Shown here piece after piece: positions 51,048 to 60,639 of a DNA stretch of 61,862 bases. Position 1 is the first letter of the stretch; each line of letters begins with the position of its first letter. Under the pieces are notes generated by a model that saw only the letters and a list, made by a program, of their open reading frames with translations, did no database searches and was not told the origin of the DNA. Made by a program: the position numbers and the translations under genes. Source of the DNA: Rahnella perminowiae (GTDB taxonomy: Bacteria; Pseudomonadota; Gammaproteobacteria; Enterobacterales; Enterobacteriaceae); assembly GCF_019049755.1 (NCBI RefSeq), contig NZ_JAFMOS010000645.1, positions 1-61,862 of the forward strand, in the 5' to 3' direction.

Positions 51048-51701
51048 TTAGCTTGCCTGACGGGTCTGCGCCTGGCGATAGGCCACCAGATCGGCGATGG
51101 TCACTACCGGCATATTATGCTGACGGGCAAACACCACCACTTCCGGCGCGTGCGCCATAGTGCCGTCATCATTAGTGAGTTCACACAGCACGCCGAAAGG
51201 CTTCAGACCCGCCAGCGTTGCCAGATCTACCGACGCTTCAGTGTGACCGCCACGGGTCAGCACCCCACCGGCCTGCGCACGCAGCGGGAAAATATGCCCC
51301 GGGCGATTCAGATCAGAAGGTTTCGCGCCGTCTTTGATTGCCGCACGGATAGTCGTAATACGGTCGGCCGCAGAAACGCCAGTAGTTACCCCTTCAGCCG
51401 CTTCAATAGTCACGGTAAATGGCGTCTGGAACGGGCTGGAGTTGTTCTCAACCATCATTGGCAAATCCAGCCGTTTACGGCTGTCTTCGTTCATGGTCAG
51501 GCACACGATGCCGCTGCCGTGACGAATGGTCAGCGCCATTTGCTCAACGGTCATATTTTCAGCGGCAAAAATTAAATCGCCTTCGTTTTCACGATCTTCG
51601 TCATCCAGTACCAATACACCTACGCCATTACGCATGGCGTCAATAGCACGCTCAACACGTTCAGCTGATGTACCGAATTCGGAAAGTAGGGTCTGATTCA
51701 T
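51048..51701 (-). CDS. ribB: 3,4-dihydroxy-2-butanone-4-phosphate synthase RibB
   Basis: RibB turns ribulose 5-phosphate into 3,4-dihydroxy-2-butanone 4-phosphate and formate, supplying the four-carbon unit of riboflavin. The 217-residue protein has the acidic metal motif [50 protein letters not shown] and ends with a poorly conserved tail. It is a free RibB without a fused GTP cyclohydrolase II domain. Expression is controlled by the FMN riboswitch just upstream. Confidence 0.97.
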   Translation of the reverse strand: MNQTLLSEFGTSAERVERAIDAMRNGVGVLVLDDEDRENEGDLIFAAENMTVEQMALTIRHGSGIVCLTMNEDSRKRLDLPMMVENNSSPFQTPFTVTIEAAEGVTTGVSAADRITTIRAAIKDGAKPSDLNRPGHIFPLRAQAGGVLTRGGHTEASVDLATLAGLKPFGVLCELTNDDGTMAHAPEVVVFARQHNMPVVTIADLVAYRQAQTRQAS

Positions 51702-51793
51702 GGTAAAAATAACCTCATGTTCTGTATGTGGATTACCAGAATCAGGGCGTCTTGAGGAGGCTAGCTGCAGCAGCCATCAGGCGTGCTACAGTT

Positions 51794-51825
51794 ATAAAAA
51801 ATAACGCAGCGGGCATGTTTGCCCG
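51794..51825 (-). terminator. Expression-platform terminator of the ribB riboswitch
   Basis: On the minus strand CGGGCAAACATGCCCG is followed by CTGCGTTATTTTTT, a hairpin plus T tract between the aptamer and the ribB start. Confidence 0.65.
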
Positions 51826-51833
51826 GCTTGAAT

Positions 51834-52007
51834 CGTTACTCTCTCCCATCCGGACTTTAACCGTCGGCCCCGGAATTACACCGGATCTGCTGACCTCTAA
51901 TCCCGAAGGATTGAGCGCTCGCGGGCTTCCACATGGAAGGGATTATAACGCTTCCGATATTCCGTGGTTTACCGCCGGTGGGGACTTTCACCCCGCCCTG
52001 AGAATAA
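51834..52007 (-). promoter_or_regulatory. FMN riboswitch (RFN element) controlling ribB
   Basis: The minus strand contains the conserved RFN blocks in order: AGGGCGGGGTGAAAGTCCCC, ACCGGCGGTAA, AGCCCGCGAGCG, GGTCAGCAGATCCGGTG and TCCGGGGCCGACGGT, then AGTCCGGATGGGAGAGAGTA. FMN binding represses ribB. In E. coli the processed leader is also known as sRNA SroG. The aptamer lies about 130 bases upstream of the ribB start. Confidence 0.95.
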
Positions 52008-52141
52008 GCAAAACAACTATAGCGCCAATAAATCAACAGGGCAATCCTGCGGTTTGGCCAATTAGTGCCCCTGAAGGTTTATAGAAACGGCCTCAGCGAT
52101 TACACTATGGAAAAGCACCTCCTTCTAGAAAAGGAAATAAC

Positions 52142-52414
52142 ATGATTGACCCGAAAAAAATTGAACAAATTGCCCGCCAGGTTCACGAATCAATGCCTAA
52201 AGGGATCCGTGAGTTTGGTGAGGATGCCGAGAAGAAAATCCGTCAGGTATTGCAGGCGCAGTTCAGCCGCATGGATTTAGTCAATCGCGAAGAGTTTGAC
52301 GTTCAGACCCAGGTTTTACTGCGTACGCGTGAAAAACTGGCCGCGCTGGAACAACGCCTGTCCGTGCTGGAAGGCAAACAGGCAGAAGCGGAAAAACCGC
52401 AAGATCCGGCCTGA
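52142..52414 (+). CDS. ubiK: Ubiquinone biosynthesis accessory factor UbiK
   Basis: UbiK (YqiC) is a small coiled-coil BMFP-family protein that binds UbiJ and membranes and helps aerobic ubiquinone synthesis. The 90-residue product has the amphipathic N-terminus [19 protein letters not shown] and a C-terminal coiled coil ([17 protein letters not shown]). AAGGA lies six bases before the ATG. It is transcribed away from ribB across the riboswitch leader. Confidence 0.93.
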   Translation: MIDPKKIEQIARQVHESMPKGIREFGEDAEKKIRQVLQAQFSRMDLVNREEFDVQTQVLLRTREKLAALEQRLSVLEGKQAEAEKPQDPA

Positions 52415-52437
52415 TTATTACGAGTTGTGTAAACAGA

Positions 52438-52461
52438 AAGGGCCTGCCTGGCAGGCTCTTT
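52438..52461. terminator. Bidirectional terminator between ubiK and yjeH
   Basis: AAAGGGCCTGCC and GGCAGGCTCTTT pair around a short loop between convergent genes. Confidence 0.75.
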
Positions 52462-52479
52462 CATTATGTAAAATCGGGT

Positions 52480-53730
52480 TTATTGTATGCGGAATACTGT
52501 TTTAGCACGGGGTAATAACAGCCACAATCCTGCAAACACCACGACCGCGTACAGTGCTTTCCAGCCGACCATAGCCAGCAATCCGCAGCACAATACAGCA
52601 CCCAGCATCGCCATCCATTTTGAGCGCCCTTTCAGAATCCGGGTACCCGACAGCATGCATAACAGATAAATCAGGATGAAAATCCCGTTAGCGTAAGTGA
52701 TCAGCGCGCCCAGCGGTAGATGCAACCAGTAAATCAGTAATGTAAACAACACGCAGCAACCCACCACCAGATTCAGCGCGGCAACCGGCACCTGCTGAGC
52801 GGAAAGCTGTGCCAGTGCACTTTGCGGTTTAACCTGCGCCTGCGACCATACCAGCCGGGAAAAACTCTGGGTATAAATATTCACGCTGGCAAAACATGCC
52901 AGGTAGCCAATGATGCAGGCGATCCACAGTGCTTTTTGCCCGAATAATTGTACGACAATACCCGGTAACGAGGCCCCGGCTTCCCGCCCTTCTCCCCAGG
53001 CATGAAATTTCAGCACCGCCACCGTACATCCCCAGTAAACCGCGCCCGCCAGCAGCATGCCGATCAATAATGCGCGCGGGAAGTCCCGTTGCGGATGACG
53101 AAATTCGGTCGCCAGATGCGCAAAAGCCTCCAGCCCGACGAAACACCAGAACATCACCGCCAGCGCATCAAACAGATTTGATGGAGAAATGTCATGCACC
53201 GCAGGCAGCGGGATTTCAGACAGAGTAATATTCCCTTTCCACCAGATCGCCGCCACCAGTGCGATCACCAGCAATGCGATTACCGTCTGGATATTGGCAC
53301 TTGATCCGGCACTGCGTGTGCCGAGGAACCAGATGAAAAAAAGCGTACCAAGCTGCACCAGCAACAGATTTGTGCTGCTCCAGCCAAAGGCTGCCTGCCA
53401 GAAACCGGCAGCAATATGCAGCGCGGCGGGCAACCCGACCGGGATAACTGACAGGAATAACCAACCGGTAACCCGTGCCATATGTGGTCCGAAAGCTTTG
53501 CCGACAAAATGCGCCGCGCCGCCCGCGCTGGGGAAATGCCGGCCAAGCGCGGCAAATCCGATGGCTATCGGAAACACTAACAGGATGAGCACCGGCCATG
53601 CCCACAGGCTGTCATTTTGCGCCAGCTCTGCCGCCAGTGCAGGCACCGCAAAAACCCCGGTTCCGAGTAATGAGGTCGAAAGCAGCCCGACGCCCTGCGC
53701 CAGGCTCAGTTCCTGTTTTAATCCGCTCAC
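52480..53730 (-). CDS. yjeH: L-methionine/branched-chain amino acid exporter YjeH
   Basis: The 416-residue APC-family membrane protein is close to E. coli YjeH, which exports methionine and branched-chain amino acids. It has about 12 membrane segments, starting GLLSTSLLGTGVFAVPALAA, with FWCFVGLEAFAHLATEFRHP in the middle and GWKALYAVVVFAGLWLLLP at the end. The start codon is GTG. In E. coli yjeH lies elsewhere (near groSL), so the location here differs. A terminator precedes it on the hldE side. Confidence 0.9.
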   Translation of the reverse strand: MSGLKQELSLAQGVGLLSTSLLGTGVFAVPALAAELAQNDSLWAWPVLILLVFPIAIGFAALGRHFPSAGGAAHFVGKAFGPHMARVTGWLFLSVIPVGLPAALHIAAGFWQAAFGWSSTNLLLVQLGTLFFIWFLGTRSAGSSANIQTVIALLVIALVAAIWWKGNITLSEIPLPAVHDISPSNLFDALAVMFWCFVGLEAFAHLATEFRHPQRDFPRALLIGMLLAGAVYWGCTVAVLKFHAWGEGREAGASLPGIVVQLFGQKALWIACIIGYLACFASVNIYTQSFSRLVWSQAQVKPQSALAQLSAQQVPVAALNLVVGCCVLFTLLIYWLHLPLGALITYANGIFILIYLLCMLSGTRILKGRSKWMAMLGAVLCCGLLAMVGWKALYAVVVFAGLWLLLPRAKTVFRIQ

Positions 53731-53770
53731 AACAGAGTCACTTCCGTTTCATCGTTGATAGAAAAATCAA

Positions 53771-53799
53771 AAAGAAAAGGGCTTATCAGATAAGCCCTT
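53771..53799 (-). terminator. Terminator after hldE
   Basis: AAGGGCTTATC and ATAAGCCCTT form a long stem, followed on the minus strand by TTCTTTTTGATTTTTC. Confidence 0.85.
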
Positions 53800-53831
53800 C
53801 GTTGCAAATAACCTGATCCAGACAGAGGAAA

Positions 53832-55259
53832 TCAGTCCTGCGATTTAATTTGATTGATGATTTTGGTGGTAGAAAGACCATCTTCAAAATTCAGTACGCG
53901 CACTTCGCCGCCGTTCGCCCAGACCTCCTGACTCCCGGCAATTTGCTCAGGCTTGTAGTCGCCACCTTTGACCAGCAGATCTGGCAAGATCCCGGCGATC
54001 AAACGCTGCGGAGTGTCTTCTTCGAAAGACACCACCCAGTCGACAGCGCCCAGCGCGCCCAGCACGATCATACGGTTTTGCAGCGCATTCACCGGACGGG
54101 TTTCGCCTTTCAGGCGTTTGGTCGAAGCATCACTGTTCACCGCGACGATCAGACGGTCACCCAGTTTGCGGGCGTTCGCCAGATAAGAAACGTGTCCGGC
54201 ATGCAGAATGTCGAAGATGCCATTGGTCATCACGACTTTCTCACCGCGCTGACGCGCCATCGCCACGGCAGCTTTTAGTTGTTCTTCGTTCATTATGCCA
54301 AAACCAACGTCTGAACGTCCGCCGATAGCATTTTCCAGTTCAACCGGAGAAACGGTTGAGGTACCGAGTTTACCCACGACCACACCGGCGGCGGCGTTCG
54401 CCAGGAAGCAGGATTCTTCCAGCGTATTGCCTGCGGCCAGTGCAGCAGCGAGCGTGCCGATCACCGTGTCACCGGCACCGGTCACGTCATACACTTCCTG
54501 CGCCTGCGTTGGCATGTGGAATGGCGCTTTGCCGGGCTGCAATAAGGTCATCCCGTGCTCAGAGCGGGTGACCAGCAGCGCGGAAAGTTCGAAATCAGCG
54601 ATCAGCTGCATACCACGGGTAACAATTTCACCTTCGTTTTTGCAATGACCGACAACAGCTTCGAATTCGGATAAATTTGGCGTCAGTAACGTTGCTCCAC
54701 GGTAACGTTCGAAATCCGATCCTTTAGGATCAACCAGCACTGGCACACCCGCTTTTCTCGCCAGTTGGATCATTTTCTGCACTTCAGTCAGGGCACCTTT
54801 GGCGTAGTCTGACAGCACCAGTGCGCCACTTTGCGGTAAAGCCTGTTCTATTTTGGTCAGCATCGGCTCGAGATCAACGCCTTCAAAACCTTCCTCAAAG
54901 TCGAGGCGGATCAGTTGCTGGTTACGGGACAAAATTCGCAGTTTGGTGATGGTAGGATGTGTGGATAGTGCGACGAAATCGCAGTTAACTTTCACTTCTG
55001 CCAGACGCTCACTGAGGGCACGTGCAGCGTCGTCTACGCCGGTCAGGCCGATCAGACAGGAAGAGGCGCCCAGAGATGAAATGTTCATCGCCACGTTAGC
55101 TGCACCGCCAGGCCGCTCTTCAATGGTACTGACCTTCACCACCGGCACCGGAGCTTCCGGAGAAATACGATTGGTCGGGCCATACCAGTAACGGTCTAAC
55201 ATTACGTCACCGACAACCAGCACACCTGCGCGGTGAAAATCAGGCAAAGTCACTTTCAT
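53832..55259 (-). CDS. hldE: Bifunctional heptose kinase / adenylyltransferase HldE
   Basis: HldE phosphorylates D-glycero-beta-D-manno-heptose 7-phosphate and then adenylylates the 1-phosphate, giving ADP-heptose for the lipopolysaccharide core. The 475-residue protein has a ribokinase-like domain (1 to about 318, with [11 protein letters not shown] and catalytic [11 protein letters not shown]) and a nucleotidyltransferase domain (about 345-475, with [13 protein letters not shown] holding the HxGH motif). The start at 55259 has GGAGT upstream. It follows glnE after 87 bases, matching the E. coli ygiF-glnE-hldE operon. Confidence 0.96.
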   Translation of the reverse strand: MKVTLPDFHRAGVLVVGDVMLDRYWYGPTNRISPEAPVPVVKVSTIEERPGGAANVAMNISSLGASSCLIGLTGVDDAARALSERLAEVKVNCDFVALSTHPTITKLRILSRNQQLIRLDFEEGFEGVDLEPMLTKIEQALPQSGALVLSDYAKGALTEVQKMIQLARKAGVPVLVDPKGSDFERYRGATLLTPNLSEFEAVVGHCKNEGEIVTRGMQLIADFELSALLVTRSEHGMTLLQPGKAPFHMPTQAQEVYDVTGAGDTVIGTLAAALAAGNTLEESCFLANAAAGVVVGKLGTSTVSPVELENAIGGRSDVGFGIMNEEQLKAAVAMARQRGEKVVMTNGIFDILHAGHVSYLANARKLGDRLIVAVNSDASTKRLKGETRPVNALQNRMIVLGALGAVDWVVSFEEDTPQRLIAGILPDLLVKGGDYKPEQIAGSQEVWANGGEVRVLNFEDGLSTTKIINQIKSQD

Positions 55260-55346
55260 CCCAAGACTCCAAAACAGATAAATCAAATCGGGTAAATACA
55301 ATGCGCCGGATAATATCACAAGCGCCTGTTAGCCGAATAAAAACCC

Positions 55347-58184
55347 TCAGCCGAGCCACTTTGCCCAGCTGGCACGGATCTGCGCGCGCTCAGTAGCAAA
55401 GCTGTCCGCGGCCACTTTCCCGCTGTGTTCCTGCAACGCCAGATGATGAATTTCATCGCGCAGCGTCACATAAGCCTGCGTCAGATGGCGCGCTTCCTCT
55501 TCCGGCATGATGTCATATCGTGCCATCAGTTCAAAAATCCGCACGTTATCAGACCAGCGCGTCAGCTTCGGCTCATCATGCGCGAAACGCAGAACCAGGT
55601 ATTGTGCAATGAATTCAATATCCGTGATGCCACCCGGATCGGCTTTCAGATCAAACTCGTGGGCTTTTTTACTCCCCAGATGGGCATACATTTTCTCGCG
55701 CATTTCACGGACCTCCTTACGCAGGCCATCGCCATCGCGCTGGCGGCAAAGAATGTCGCGACGCGTGGCGTTAAATTGCTGTGTCAGTTGCGGATCCCCG
55801 TAAACCACGCGCGCGCGAACCAGCGCCTGATGCTCCCACGTCCAGGCTTCATTGGCCTGATAATCTGCAAACGCTTCAATGGTACTGACCAGCATGCCGG
55901 ATGCGCCGGAAGGTCGCAGACGCGGATCAACCTCGTAAAGAATGCCTGACGATGTCCGGGTGCTGAATAAGTGCATAATGCGCTGCGCCAGCCGAAGATA
56001 AAACTGACGTCCGTCGATGCTGCGTTCGCCGTCCGTCATCACCTCCGGCGCGCAATCGAGCAGGAAGACCAGATCCAGATCTGAGCTATAACCCAGCTCC
56101 CAGCCACCGAGTTTCCCGTAACCGACCACGGCAAAACCGCGCCCCTCACGGTGCTGAAGATGCGCGGGCTGCCCGTATTTTACGACCATTTGTTCCCACG
56201 CATGCTGCACCACGACATCGAGAATGGCCTCCGCAAGGTAGGTTAAATGGTCACTGACTTTCATCACCGGCAATGCCCCGGAAATATCCCCGGCTGCGAT
56301 ACGCAAATGCTGGGCCTGTTTGAACTGGCGCACGGCTTCAAGCTGCTGTTCTTCGTCTTCTGTTGGCACCCGCATCAGATACTGACGCAGTTCGTCGCGG
56401 TAAGCGCCCGGCTCAATCGGCTGGTAAAGCGTGCGCGGGTCGAGCAGTTCATCGAGCAATAAAGGATGACGTGCAAGTTGTGTCGCGACCATCGGCGAGG
56501 CGGCACACAGACGGATTAACTGTTTGAGCGCACCGGGATACTCCACCAGCAACTCGATATATGTCGTGCGCGTGACGATATTAAGCAGTAACTGCATCAG
56601 CCGCTGTAACGTGACATCGGCATTTTTATAGGTACAGACCTGCGCCAGTAAACGCGGCATCAGCAAATCCAGTTGATCACGCCCGCGTGGCCCGATCGTA
56701 CGTTTATCCACGTCACGGCGAAAATCAGCAATCTGATGCAAAACATGCCGTTGCGCGTTTTCGTCAAGTTGCGGTACCAGCGGAGCCAGCTCGTCAGGCT
56801 CCAGTGCATCAATCCATAAGCTGCTGAAATGGGCAAGTTGCACATCGTCTTCGGCATCTGGCGTATCATCGCCTATCAGCTCATTAAACACCGAGCGCAC
56901 AGCCTGCATGTGAGCATTCACGGCATCCAGAAGCTGTGGCCAGCCGGCGTAATCCATCCCCCACGCCAGACGCGCCTGATTCAGTTCATCCGACGGCAAG
57001 GTCTGAGTTTGCTCGTCCGCTATCGCCTGCAATAAGTTTTCCAGGCGGCGCAGAAACAGATAACTGTTACGCAACTGCAACACCTGTTCTACCGGCAGCA
57101 GGCCCAGATTTTCCAGCGCCTGGAGCGTGGGCAGCAACGCACGTTGCTGCAATGCCGGTTCACGTCCGCCACGGATCAGCTGGAATACCTGCACAATAAA
57201 TTCAATCTCACGGATACCGCCCGCACCGAGTTTAATGTTGTCTTTCAGACCACGGCGGCGTACTTCGCGGGCGATCATGCCTTTCATGTTGCGCAGGGAC
57301 TGGATCACACTGAAATCGATATAGCGGCGGAAAACAAAAGGCATCAGCATTTTTCGCAGTTCCTGACTGCTGATATCCTCCGCACCGCCCATCAGACGCG
57401 CTTTCACCATCGCGTAGCGCTCCCAGTCGCGCCCCTGCTCCTGGTAATAATCTTCCAGTGCGGGAAAGCTCATCACCAGCGGGCCGCTGTCGCCGAACGG
57501 GCGCAAACGCATATCCACGCGATAGACAAAACCATCGATAGTCGGCTGATCCAGTGCCTTGATCAGACGCTGACCAAGGCGGGTGAAAAACTGCGCGTTA
57601 TCCAGCTCACGGCGTCCGCCGCGGGTCTGGCCATTTTCCGGATAAGCAAAAATCAGGTCGATATCCGAAGAGAAATTAAGTTCACCTCCGCCCAGTTTCC
57701 CCATCCCGAGGATCAGCATACGTTGCGCTTCTCCTGCCGCATTGACCGGCGTACCGAACTCACGGCAACAGGCTTCATATAGCCAGTCACGGGCACTGAC
57801 AATCAGTAACTCTGCCAGTTCGCTCAGTTGGTGAAGCGTATCTTTCGCTTCACTGGTTTGTGCTGACTGCGACCATGCAATGCGGGTCAGAATACGCCGG
57901 CGAAACAGACGCAGCGCTTTCATTAAGCCGGCTTCATCGGTCACCTGTGTCAGCGATCCCTCCAGCCACTGGCGGTAAAGTTGCCACTCCTGTGCCTGGG
58001 GGGGATTTTGGTCAATTTCATGCCACCACTGCGGAAACGCCAGCAAACTGTCCGTCACGAATTCACTGCTGCTCAGAATGGCCAGTTGTTGATCATCGGG
58101 AAGGGGCAGGTTGTCAGGATGTTCACGCCAGCGTTCAAGCAAACTCTGCGCATGGCTTTGCAAAACAGAAGAAAGTGGCAACAT
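55347..58184 (-). CDS. glnE: Bifunctional glutamine synthetase adenylyltransferase/adenylyl-removing enzyme GlnE
   Basis: GlnE adds AMP to and removes it from glutamine synthetase under PII control. The 945-residue protein has two nucleotidyltransferase domains. The N-terminal adenylyl-removing one has [20 protein letters not shown] at about 167-186, and the C-terminal adenylyl-transferase one has [20 protein letters not shown]. Each is followed by a helical GlnD-PII-uridylyltransferase-like bundle. The length matches the E. coli enzyme. It lies between ygiF and hldE on the same strand. Confidence 0.96.
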   Translation of the reverse strand: MLPLSSVLQSHAQSLLERWREHPDNLPLPDDQQLAILSSSEFVTDSLLAFPQWWHEIDQNPPQAQEWQLYRQWLEGSLTQVTDEAGLMKALRLFRRRILTRIAWSQSAQTSEAKDTLHQLSELAELLIVSARDWLYEACCREFGTPVNAAGEAQRMLILGMGKLGGGELNFSSDIDLIFAYPENGQTRGGRRELDNAQFFTRLGQRLIKALDQPTIDGFVYRVDMRLRPFGDSGPLVMSFPALEDYYQEQGRDWERYAMVKARLMGGAEDISSQELRKMLMPFVFRRYIDFSVIQSLRNMKGMIAREVRRRGLKDNIKLGAGGIREIEFIVQVFQLIRGGREPALQQRALLPTLQALENLGLLPVEQVLQLRNSYLFLRRLENLLQAIADEQTQTLPSDELNQARLAWGMDYAGWPQLLDAVNAHMQAVRSVFNELIGDDTPDAEDDVQLAHFSSLWIDALEPDELAPLVPQLDENAQRHVLHQIADFRRDVDKRTIGPRGRDQLDLLMPRLLAQVCTYKNADVTLQRLMQLLLNIVTRTTYIELLVEYPGALKQLIRLCAASPMVATQLARHPLLLDELLDPRTLYQPIEPGAYRDELRQYLMRVPTEDEEQQLEAVRQFKQAQHLRIAAGDISGALPVMKVSDHLTYLAEAILDVVVQHAWEQMVVKYGQPAHLQHREGRGFAVVGYGKLGGWELGYSSDLDLVFLLDCAPEVMTDGERSIDGRQFYLRLAQRIMHLFSTRTSSGILYEVDPRLRPSGASGMLVSTIEAFADYQANEAWTWEHQALVRARVVYGDPQLTQQFNATRRDILCRQRDGDGLRKEVREMREKMYAHLGSKKAHEFDLKADPGGITDIEFIAQYLVLRFAHDEPKLTRWSDNVRIFELMARYDIMPEEEARHLTQAYVTLRDEIHHLALQEHSGKVAADSFATERAQIRASWAKWLG

Positions 58185-58201
58185 GAAATCAGATTCCTTG
58201 C

Positions 58202-58231
58202 AAAAAAAAGCCCGGGCGGTTTGCCCAGGCT
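58202..58231 (-). terminator. Hairpin with T tract between ygiF and glnE
   Basis: AGCCtGGGC and GCCCgGGCT pair on the minus strand, followed by eight T. It may only partly terminate, since ygiF and glnE are close. Confidence 0.7.
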
Positions 58232-58241
58232 AGTCAGTCAG

Positions 58242-59549
58242 TTAACGAGGTTGTCCGTTTAACCAGAAAGCATCCATCATCACCGCGTGAGAACGGGCCG
58301 AATCCTCCCAGGCGTGTTGCTGCTGAACGATGGCCTGTTGCAGATCCACCCAGCCGGCAATATACGCATCGACGTCTTTTTCAGGGTAAGCACCGGCAAG
58401 CAAATGGAAGGTAATAATCTGACGTTTCAGGCGCGCCAGCTGATCGCGATAACCCTCTTCCGTCAGTGGCTGCGCAAAGGCTTCTTTCAGATCCGCTGCG
58501 GTACGACCGAGCATGATGTCAGCAAAACGTTTGAAGGAAGCGTCCAGTTTCTTCGCAGATTTATCATCAATAAACGGCGTCCAGCCTGAGGTTGCCAGCC
58601 AGGAAGTAAGCACTAACTTGCACTTCAGACAGGCAGTGCCATAACAAATTTCCTGCGCATCCGCCGATTTCTGTTCCAGTACCGGCACCAGATCAGTCAG
58701 CAATGTGCGCAGTTCTGCGGACGCTTTACGCGGCACCAGCCCGCCGAACAGTACCAGAATCTGACGCACGGTTTCCACCGCCTGCAATACGCTCAGACGT
58801 GCAGTTTTGTCGCCGCGAACCCACAGTTCTTCATGATATTGCCAGTGATCCAGCGCCAGTTCGAACATCGCAGACATAGCCTGTTCAACCGTGGCTTTCG
58901 GCTTCGCTTTAAACACCGGCAGCGGTTTAATGTCGCGCGCAGGATTGCCCTTCGCGAGGTGATAACCACGAGCCGCCTTGCTGAAACCGCCCTGACGTAA
59001 GCCGCCATGAGCACCGATTTCTGCCGCCAGTGCCAGTAAATCGGCGGTGTTACCCTTTTTCAGCTCAAGTTCGATTTCAGCCAGCGGTTCGGTGAGTTCG
59101 CCGGCGACCACCTCACCCTGATCTAACCCAAGTTCTATCTCGCTTTCGCCGTAAGTAATTACCCACTTCTCGCGAGTAAAATCCGTGCGGAACAGCGGAG
59201 CGAGTTCTTTCTGTAAAGCAGCGGGCTTGCAGCCTTCCGGCCAGATATCTTTTGGGAACGCGCTGAGTTTCAACACCGGCTTTTTCAGCTCAACGTTGTA
59301 TTCCGGGCGCTGATGTAACCCACCCACCACTTTGCCACCGGTTTTGATGGTCATTTCATACTGATCGTCAAAACCACGTATGCGCAGACCCATGTCATGC
59401 GAACGTAAATAGTTTTCCGCAGTCTCAAAATAGATGTTGGTCAGTTTTGAAGGCGCGGTGTGCTCACTGTTAAAACCAGCGAGTTGCGAAGGTAATTCGG
59501 CGATTGCGGCCGGGGTGGCGATAAATTTTAATTCTATTTCTACGGTCAT
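58242..59549 (-). CDS. ygiF: Inorganic triphosphatase YgiF (CYTH-CHAD)
   Basis: YgiF hydrolyses tripolyphosphate. The 435-residue protein has an N-terminal CYTH tunnel domain with the signature EIELKF at residues 4-9 (ExExK type) and a C-terminal CHAD helical domain rich in His, Lys and Arg (from about residue 220), a polyphosphate-binding module. The start at 59549 puts the CYTH signature at the N-terminus; an ATG at 59627 adds 26 residues and is unlikely. It heads the ygiF-glnE-hldE group and is divergent from ygiM. Confidence 0.94.
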   Translation of the reverse strand: MTVEIELKFIATPAAIAELPSQLAGFNSEHTAPSKLTNIYFETAENYLRSHDMGLRIRGFDDQYEMTIKTGGKVVGGLHQRPEYNVELKKPVLKLSAFPKDIWPEGCKPAALQKELAPLFRTDFTREKWVITYGESEIELGLDQGEVVAGELTEPLAEIELELKKGNTADLLALAAEIGAHGGLRQGGFSKAARGYHLAKGNPARDIKPLPVFKAKPKATVEQAMSAMFELALDHWQYHEELWVRGDKTARLSVLQAVETVRQILVLFGGLVPRKASAELRTLLTDLVPVLEQKSADAQEICYGTACLKCKLVLTSWLATSGWTPFIDDKSAKKLDASFKRFADIMLGRTAADLKEAFAQPLTEEGYRDQLARLKRQIITFHLLAGAYPEKDVDAYIAGWVDLQQAIVQQQHAWEDSARSHAVMMDAFWLNGQPR

Positions 59550-59828
59550 ATGAGTCTTCACACCGATGCTTTGCTGCCAAAAGGGATTAACGCGTCGCTG
59601 CAATTCTATCATAAGCACAGCGCGCAAGCCGCATGTTGCGGGATTGTAAGATAGTTCTCATTCCGGTTTATACGTTGCGTCGTCACACTGTTGCCCTTAC
59701 TATCGGTCTCCAACTTTTAGTACCTGTATGAGTGCAATGGCCGGACAGTGGCGGTTGCCAGAAGACGTATCCCGATAAAACGGATCCACACTTCACGTTC
59801 CCTAAATTCACAAAGAAACGATGAAATA

Positions 59829-60449
59829 ATGCAGAAATTACGCCTAATTGGTTTCGCTTTGCTTGGTTTAAGCATGACATGGGGCGCTCACGCTGATGAG
59901 AAGCGCTATATCTCCGACGATTTGATCACCTATATCCACAGCGGTCCGGGTAATCAGTATCGTATCGTAGGCACTCTGAATGCCGGTGAAGAAGTCACCC
60001 TGCGCAGTGTCAACGAGAGCACAAAATACGGTGAGATCGTTGATTCAAAAGGCAAAACAGCCTGGATCCCACTTGATCAGTTAAGCAATGTGCCGAGCCT
60101 GCGTACCCGCGTTCCGGATCTGGAACAACAGGTGAAAACGCTGACCGACAAGCTGAACAACATTGATTCCAGCTGGAATCAGCGCACGGCCCAAATGCAG
60201 TCCAAAGTCTCGTCGAGTGACGGTATTATTGATGGTCTGAAGAAAGAAAATCAGGATCTGAAAAATCAGCTGATCGTTGCCAAAAAGAAAGTTGATGCCG
60301 TGAATGTCCAGCTCGATGACAAACAAAGAACCATTATTTTACAATGGTTTATGTATGGCGGTGGTGTCGCAGGTGTCGGTCTGGTGCTGGGGCTGGTATT
60401 GCCACATCTGGTTCCGCGTCGCAGGAAAAAAGATCGCTGGATGAGCTGA
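59829..60449 (+). CDS. ygiM: SH3-domain signal-peptide membrane protein YgiM
   Basis: The 206-residue protein has a signal peptide (RLIGFALLGLSMTWGAHA), a bacterial SH3 domain (about 25-95, with YIHSGPGNQYRIVGTLNAGE), a coiled coil (about 95-165) and a C-terminal membrane segment (WFMYGGGVAGVGLVLGLVLPHLV) ending in a basic tail. It is thus anchored in the inner membrane with the SH3 domain outside. Its function is unknown; it is always next to cca in enterobacteria. The start at 59829 is directly preceded by a two-codon reading frame, ATGAAATAATG. Confidence 0.92.
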   Translation: MQKLRLIGFALLGLSMTWGAHADEKRYISDDLITYIHSGPGNQYRIVGTLNAGEEVTLRSVNESTKYGEIVDSKGKTAWIPLDQLSNVPSLRTRVPDLEQQVKTLTDKLNNIDSSWNQRTAQMQSKVSSSDGIIDGLKKENQDLKNQLIVAKKKVDAVNVQLDDKQRTIILQWFMYGGGVAGVGLVLGLVLPHLVPRRRKKDRWMS

Positions 60450-60489
60450 AGGCTCCCACGCAAGACTCGTGATCTCTTCTCATTGCTCA

Positions 60490-60507
60490 GGCACTCCGGT
60501 GCCTTTT
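60490..60507 (+). terminator. Terminator after ygiM
   Basis: GGCAC and GTGCC form a short stem with a TCCG tetraloop, followed by TTTT. Confidence 0.7.
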
Positions 60508-60639
60508 CGTGTTTGTTTTTGTCAGGAAATCATCAGCCCGGGAAATCAACAACACAACTTTGCTATGATAAAGGCAGGGTTCCTTTTCTGTTTTCAGCGA
60601 CATGATGCGTTGGAATAAGCTAATTTCAGGAGTTATCGC

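Noticed and set aside
51728-52084. A 118-codon plus-strand open frame upstream of ubiK
   Set aside because: It lies antisense to the FMN riboswitch of ribB, has no good ribosome binding site and no protein-like features.
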